From positions 27,827,056-27,891,055 of the forward strand of contig JAVTVX010000010.1 in the NCBI GenBank assembly GCA_033439265.1: a stretch of DNA of 64,000 nt, written 5' to 3'. How positions within the stretch are numbered: position 1 is the stretch's first letter; each line of letters opens with the position of its first letter. Source of the DNA: Dillenia suffruticosa. Taxonomy: Eukaryota > Streptophyta > Magnoliopsida > Dilleniales > Dilleniaceae. Positions 61,101-64,000 of this stretch are shown here, piece by piece. The notes beneath the pieces were generated by a model. That model saw nothing but the letters and a program-made list of their open reading frames with translations, had not been told where the DNA came from and did not search any database. The translations under genes were made by a program, and so were the position numbers.

Positions 61101-61272
61101 CAATATTATTAAATTTTTGTATTAAAAATTTAATCAAACGAGCCAAAACTCAATTTTCCAAATGCTCGTGGTACTCCTCGACGCGTTGACTCACCTGTCG
61201 CTCACTAAGTACTCCCTTGCTACCCAATTTTCCTATCATGACATCAACTCCAATTGTCATTGTTCTAAATAA
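58187..61272. other. Intergenic region between SDHAF4 and the ATL-like gene, unit B
   Basis: 58187-59407 aligns with 17465-18710 of A. 59408-59785 aligns with 24336-24738 of A. 59786-61272 has no counterpart in A because of the deletion there. AT-rich with many homopolymer runs, and a ~29-bp local duplication near 59335-59390. No gene recognised. Confidence 0.6.
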
Positions 61273-61341
61273 TATTATATAATATTCTCTCTCTCTCTTT
61301 CTGTATTTACATTTGCAATCCAACCTTCAAAACTCCACCAA
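61273..61341 (+). promoter_or_regulatory. Probable core promoter of the ATL-like gene
   Basis: A TATTATATAATATT stretch at 61273-61286 followed by a CT tract (61287-61301), with the ATG at 61342: a plausible TATA box plus pyrimidine-rich start region. Inferred from position only. Confidence 0.35.
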
Positions 61342-62014
61342 ATGGGTACCGCTTTTCTGATACTTTTCCTCCTCTCCATCGGTTACACACCATTAGCATC
61401 TGCACAACCTTGCTACAAGTCCGCATGTAGCCGGGTCGAACCCATGATCCAATTCCCTTTCTGGCTAAAACGCAACCAACCCGACTCATGTGGGTACCCG
61501 GGTTTCGGCCTCTCATGCCATGACCCGACCCACCAAACAATCCTCACACTCCCGTCCGGAAATTTCAGTGTCCAAGGCATAGATTATGCCGCACAAGAAA
61601 TATGGATCAATGATCCAAACAATTGCCTACCAAAGCAAATTCTCTCTCTCAATCTCTCCACCTCTGCTTTTCTTGGTGTCTTTACTCAAAACTTCACTTT
61701 CTTCAATTGCTCTTTTGACTATACCAAGTATGGGTTGAACCCGATTGGTTGTATGAGTGATGGAAATTACAAAGTCTATGCCACCCCTTCTTTTAAGGGT
61801 ATTAGTTTTCTGTCTGGTGGTTGTGATTTTATTGCTACGGTTCCTGTTCCGGTAGAGTGGCCTTTTTATGAGGCTGTATCAAGTGACCTCGACAGGTATT
61901 TGAGGTTGAAATGGGAGGAGCCAGGCTGCGGGGTGTGCGTGTCACGAGGTGGGCAGTGCGGGTTCAAGAGTAATTCTAGTCGGCAAGTTGAATGCTTCCA
62001 TGTTCCTAAAAGAG
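61342..62014 (+). CDS. ATL20/21/22-like RING-H2 E3 ubiquitin ligase, exon 1 (GUB_WAK ectodomain); gene continues beyond window
   Basis: 224 codons plus one base, ending at a GT donor (62015). Signal peptide 1-21 (MGTAFLILFLLSIGYTPLAS). GUB_WAK_bind domain about 23-95, with IQFPFWLK and CGYPGFGLSC and a regular cysteine pattern. Second cysteine cluster near the end (CGVCVSRGGQCGF). Plant ATL20/21/22-like proteins join this ectodomain to a membrane segment and a C-terminal RING-H2 in a later exon. That exon is visible in unit A (27200-27627), and in unit B it should start just past 64000. Phase 1 at the donor matches the unit A acceptor, giving a protein of about 366 aa. Expected role: membrane-anchored E3 ligase; targets unknown. 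No lesion seen in this exon. Confidence 0.88.
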
Positions 62015-64000
62015 GTACCTAAATTTTCCCTTTGTTTTCTTTTTTCTTTTTTCATATTATAATCTAAACTCCATTTTGTCATTTTCTATTAATTTTATCA
62101 ATCACCATATTTTACAAAATATAACTTCTTAATATGCAATAACTAATAGAATCAAAATAAGAGCTAAAAATAATCATTTTTTCTCTTTAGTAACGGTGAG
62201 AATTTCAATTTATACGTTTTGAATATACATTAATAATATTTATCAAAGCAAATAGGATTTAATTTTAAATATTATCTAAAAAGAGGTATACTTTTTACAT
62301 TTCAAAATAATAAGGTAATTTTAGTAAATTTATAAGGTAAGAAGTCACTGAAATCGCAAGATCACATATAATAAGTTCAGATTTATAAGCCCACCTAAAA
62401 GAAAACAAGAGAGTATATACTTATTATGAAGATGACCTGCCATATTAGAATTTAGAACGCGGGATAGTGATGTATGAGTTATTTTATAATTTAATTGTAA
62501 TTAGTGTATTAGTTCAGGTAATGAGTTCATTTTATTAGATAGTAATTATAATTTAAAATTTTAATATCAATTGGTTCATTTAATTAGAACTTTTGAGATA
62601 GTACCAAAGAATGCTGCATTCAAATCTTGTTGCTTCTGAGATCGGAAAAACTATGTACTTCTGTGGCTTAGTAATTAATTTACAGAAAAAGTAAATTATA
62701 GTATGAACCGAACATACTAATGTTCTGTGTATCTAACAATAGGATATTAGATTTTTTTAGTTAAAATTTTGAATTCGAGTTTTAAAAATAAAAAATATGC
62801 ATGAAAATAGTTATCCCATAAATTGAGTCATGCAACTACTTGAATTGGATCAATGAGATAAAAATAAAAAAGGTATAGACTGAACATGCTCTCGTGAGGG
62901 TAGTTATATTGATGGTCTATTCTCACTTTTTGGCAAGGGAAAAAAAATCTACCCAAAATAAGAAATGGTAATAGATGAGAAATATTGACCGAGAGAGAAC
63001 TAAAGATAAAAATTTGAAAACTGAGAAAAGTATAAAAATACCTATCAAATTTAGGTAAAATGTTAAAAATCTTTTAAAATTTAAAAAGATATCAAAATCT
63101 CCCATCTATATAAAATGAATCCTTTCTCAACTCAATTTCCCATCTACTTCGATTTGTTAAATTAATAAAAGATTAATTTTTTTGTTTAAAAAATTGAAAG
63201 TGAAAAAAAAAAAAGGAAAAGAAGCTCTCAGTTGCTCTTTCTTTCTCCCTCTCCCTCATTCCTTCGACCATCATTCTCCCACTACATCTCTCTTTCTCTC
63301 TCTGCGTCTCCTTTGCTTCCCCACTCTCTCTCCTCCTCCAATCTCTCATCACTTCTTCTCTCCTCCCCTGTTTTCGAAGGCGAACAGCAATGGAAGGATG
63401 ATGGTTGGAATTCAGTTTGTTCTGTCTCATCACCTCTTCTCTATTAAGGGGAGGGTTTTTTTTTTAATTAAAATGATTTTTTATATATTTTTTATAGTTA
63501 AGGAGTATTTTTATAATTTTCTTTTTAATAATTATATTAATTTTAGATTATTTCAAAATTTAATATAATTAAATATTTTAAAATATGAAATATAATATGA
63601 GACACTTCTATTAGTTGAAATGTTTGTTAGATTATGTCTTTCCAAGTGCACGCATTAACTGCTGAATTTTCTATATTCGATTTCATATTTATGGTTTTTT
63701 TATTATTATTAATTCATCTGAGGTAGTTAAAAGTTTGACTACTGAGATTTATCCTAATTTTTTTATTAAAAAAAAGCATCACATCAACATCAAGCATTAC
63801 AATTTTAGTGTTAGGAAATTGAGATATTATATGATTTTGGTGAAAGGGAAAACATTCATCCTAATTTTCTCAGAACCTCAGGGTGACACATATTTTGTAT
63901 TCATGATGCATGCAATTTTAGTGTTAGGAAATTGATATATCATATGATTTTGATGATTAGTATTTTTGTGGCGGACAATCTAAGAATTGCAATTCTGTTA
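62015..64000 (+). other. Intron of the ATL-like gene, unit B (acceptor just beyond window)
   Basis: AT-rich DNA aligned with 24780-27198. It contains a CT-rich block at 63200-63450 with short ORFs of low complexity. The last bases (...ATTCTGTTA) match the sequence directly before the AG/GTCTTCC acceptor of unit A. Confidence 0.7.

Larger units (their letters stand above)
32808..64000 (+). repeat. Tandem segmental duplication, unit B (right end outside window)
   Basis: Second copy of the gene block, same orientation. It is lengthened by copia-2, copia-3 with a nested CACTA element, and two SINEs. It is shortened relative to A by lacking copia-1, the LINE and a 5.6-kb block (18711-24335 of A). 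It keeps a 2.2-kb stretch (about 59785-61973) with the promoter and most of exon 1 of the ATL-like gene, which A has lost. The last window base falls just before the expected splice acceptor of the RING exon. Confidence 0.92.

Overview
This is nuclear DNA of a flowering plant, almost certainly a eudicot. The evidence is intron-split genes with GT/AG borders, AT-rich intergenic DNA, plant-specific families (Lr10-type receptor kinases with a GUB_WAK ectodomain, ATL20/21/22-type RING-H2 ligases), three Ty1/copia elements, an RNase H-bearing LINE, a tRNA-derived SINE family and a CACTA transposon. The species cannot be named from the sequence alone.

The window is one tandem segmental duplication. 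Unit A runs from the first base to about 32.8 kb. Unit B starts at 32808 with the same sequence as base 1 and continues past the right edge. Both carry the same genes in the same order and strand: (1) an LRK10L-type receptor kinase, (2) a second LRK10L-type receptor kinase, (3) the mitochondrial assembly factor SDHAF4, (4) an ATL20/21/22-like gene with a GUB_WAK exon and a RING-H2 exon. Loss has been reciprocal. Kinase 1 is largely open in A (with a DFG to GFG change) and destroyed in B. Kinase 2 is broken in A and intact in B (614 aa). SDHAF4 is intact in both. The ATL gene has lost its first exon to a deletion in A and has an intact first exon in B; its RING exon should begin just past the window edge.

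Most of the length difference between the units is unit-specific transposon insertion, with the other unit supplying the empty site. Unit A holds copia-1 (6709-11779), a SINE (12812-13024), a 5'-truncated LINE (13174-15480), a tiny poly(A) retroinsertion (15618-15644) and a block with a Ty3/gypsy gag relic (about 19.5-20.6 kb). Unit B holds copia-2 (33618-41233) inside kinase-1 exon 1 and copia-3 (41641-49333) in its intron. Copia-3 carries a 2.8-kb CACTA element (46478-49272) in its right LTR, built largely of about 18 palindrome-bearing repeat units. Two more SINEs lie at 50690-50912 and 56548-56777.

Functionally the host genes suggest a small defence or cell-surface signalling cluster: receptor kinases and a membrane E3 ligase sharing the same cysteine-rich ectodomain type, with an unrelated mitochondrial SDH assembly gene carried along.
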